Source: Hymenolepis diminuta
Lineage: Eukaryota > Platyhelminthes > Cestoda > Cyclophyllidea > Hymenolepididae
Length of the DNA: 64,000 nucleotides
Direction: 5' to 3'
Assembly: GCA_900708905.1 (NCBI GenBank)
Contig: CAADRB010000014.1
Location: 2,583,822 to 2,647,821, forward strand
Numbering within the stretch: the stretch's first letter is position 1; every line of letters begins with the position of its first letter. The notes under the pieces were generated by a model, which had not been told where the DNA came from, ran no database searches, and saw only the letters and a program-made list of their open reading frames with translations. Positions 63,153 through 64,000 of the stretch are shown here, piece after piece. A program made the translations under genes and the position numbers.

Positions 63153-64000
63153 CAAATGCCACAGAAACATTTGTTAAGTTCTCCTGATCTACTGTTGCCT
63201 TAATTGACAAATGTTGGTATGGTTTTATTTTTAGTTTCTAATAAGCAGGGACAAAAGCGGCAATATGCATTAGCTAATAATCTGATTGTTGGGATAATTC
63301 TTTATCAAGCTGCCGGGGTAAATTGATATTTATTACGACCATTAATAGGCAAATAAATATACATATTGTAATACCTATGATTAAGCTTTGCATATCTAGT
63401 GAAGTGGGTATATGTAGATAGGTTACTCGTTTCTCGCCTCAAAAAATAGGTTCAGTCCAAGAGATATAAATAATGGACTCTTCAACCCTCAGCAGGTTAT
63501 CGTCATTCCGGTAAACTACCTAATAAACTTAGGTCTATCGCAAAATCAGTATGAGCCCTCTTGTGATTCTTAATGTTATAAAATAGTGAATCAACAACTG
63601 TTTTAACAGCTTCAAAACCAACCATTTATGTGTTTAGATCAATTGGGTTAATTGTTGCTCAACGTCAAAGCGACTTTAGTCCATTCATAAAAGGATGTCA
63701 TTGTAAAAACCTACTGGAAAAAAGAAAATTTGATGCAGTATGCAACGCGATAGATGTCTGGACTTCTATTAAGGTTGTATCATTAGTGATATTTAGATAA
63801 GTTAGTCGAAGATTTACTCTTCGCTTGCGCTTAAGTAACATAGTGAGTGCTTATAAGTAGAATGAAATATATGAGTTTCTTACCCAACTTCAATTGTTCC
63901 CATACGTTTAAAAATTACAAAAATTCTTCTACATTGCCGTGGGTTATAATAGTATGAATAATAGTACTTCGAGTTTTCAAACGTTTGTATAATGAACTGC
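63153..64000. other. Terminal intergenic DNA
   Basis: AT-rich, no gene or repeat match recognised to the end of the window. Confidence 0.45.

Overview
This is an AT-rich metazoan nuclear window with five spliced protein genes and a long gene-poor, repeat-rich right half. The introns are strongly bimodal: several are only 33-43 nt, others run to 1.2-6.5 kb, and in two of the genes (SMU1 and ZIP13) the tiny ones sit at the 5' end. Together with the AT richness, tRNA-derived SINEs, a decayed mariner and a possible TRIM-like element, this best fits a flatworm (tapeworm or fluke). That is an inference from gene architecture; I cannot name the species.

Left part (1-10.1 kb), dense in genes. The 3' end of a plus-strand gene resembling Mediator subunit MED25 (end of the ACID/PTOV domain, then a long Gln/Pro/Met-rich tail) occupies 296-3802. 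It converges on a complete minus-strand SMU1 spliceosomal WD40 gene (9 exons, 514 codons, 4570-9071). SMU1 in turn is head-to-head, 414 bp apart, with a complete UFC1 gene, the E2 enzyme for UFM1 (2 exons, 165 aa, 9486-10062). A SINE-like insertion with 10-bp flanking direct repeats lies between MED25 and SMU1.

Middle part (10.1-25.5 kb). A compact SLC39A13/ZIP13-type zinc transporter (7 exons, 242 aa, 13509-21601) has a 6.5-kb intron holding a direct-repeat-bounded (LTR/TRIM-like) element, and its last intron appears to use a GC-AG splice pair. It is followed by a complete RBM8A/Y14 exon-junction-complex gene (4 exons, 183 aa, 24391-25340). Three of the five genes (SMU1, RBM8A, MED25-like) act in mRNA synthesis or splicing; no operon-like linkage is implied.

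Right part (25.5-64 kb). I find no convincing host gene. It holds a 1.3-kb mariner (31036-32345) with intact terminal inverted repeats and TA flanks but a decayed transposase, several dispersed repeat families recognised by matching copies within this window, perfect hairpins, low-complexity tracts, a 7-N assembly gap, and a few coding-looking patches that I do not recognise. All repeat relationships were found by eye, so their boundaries are approximate.
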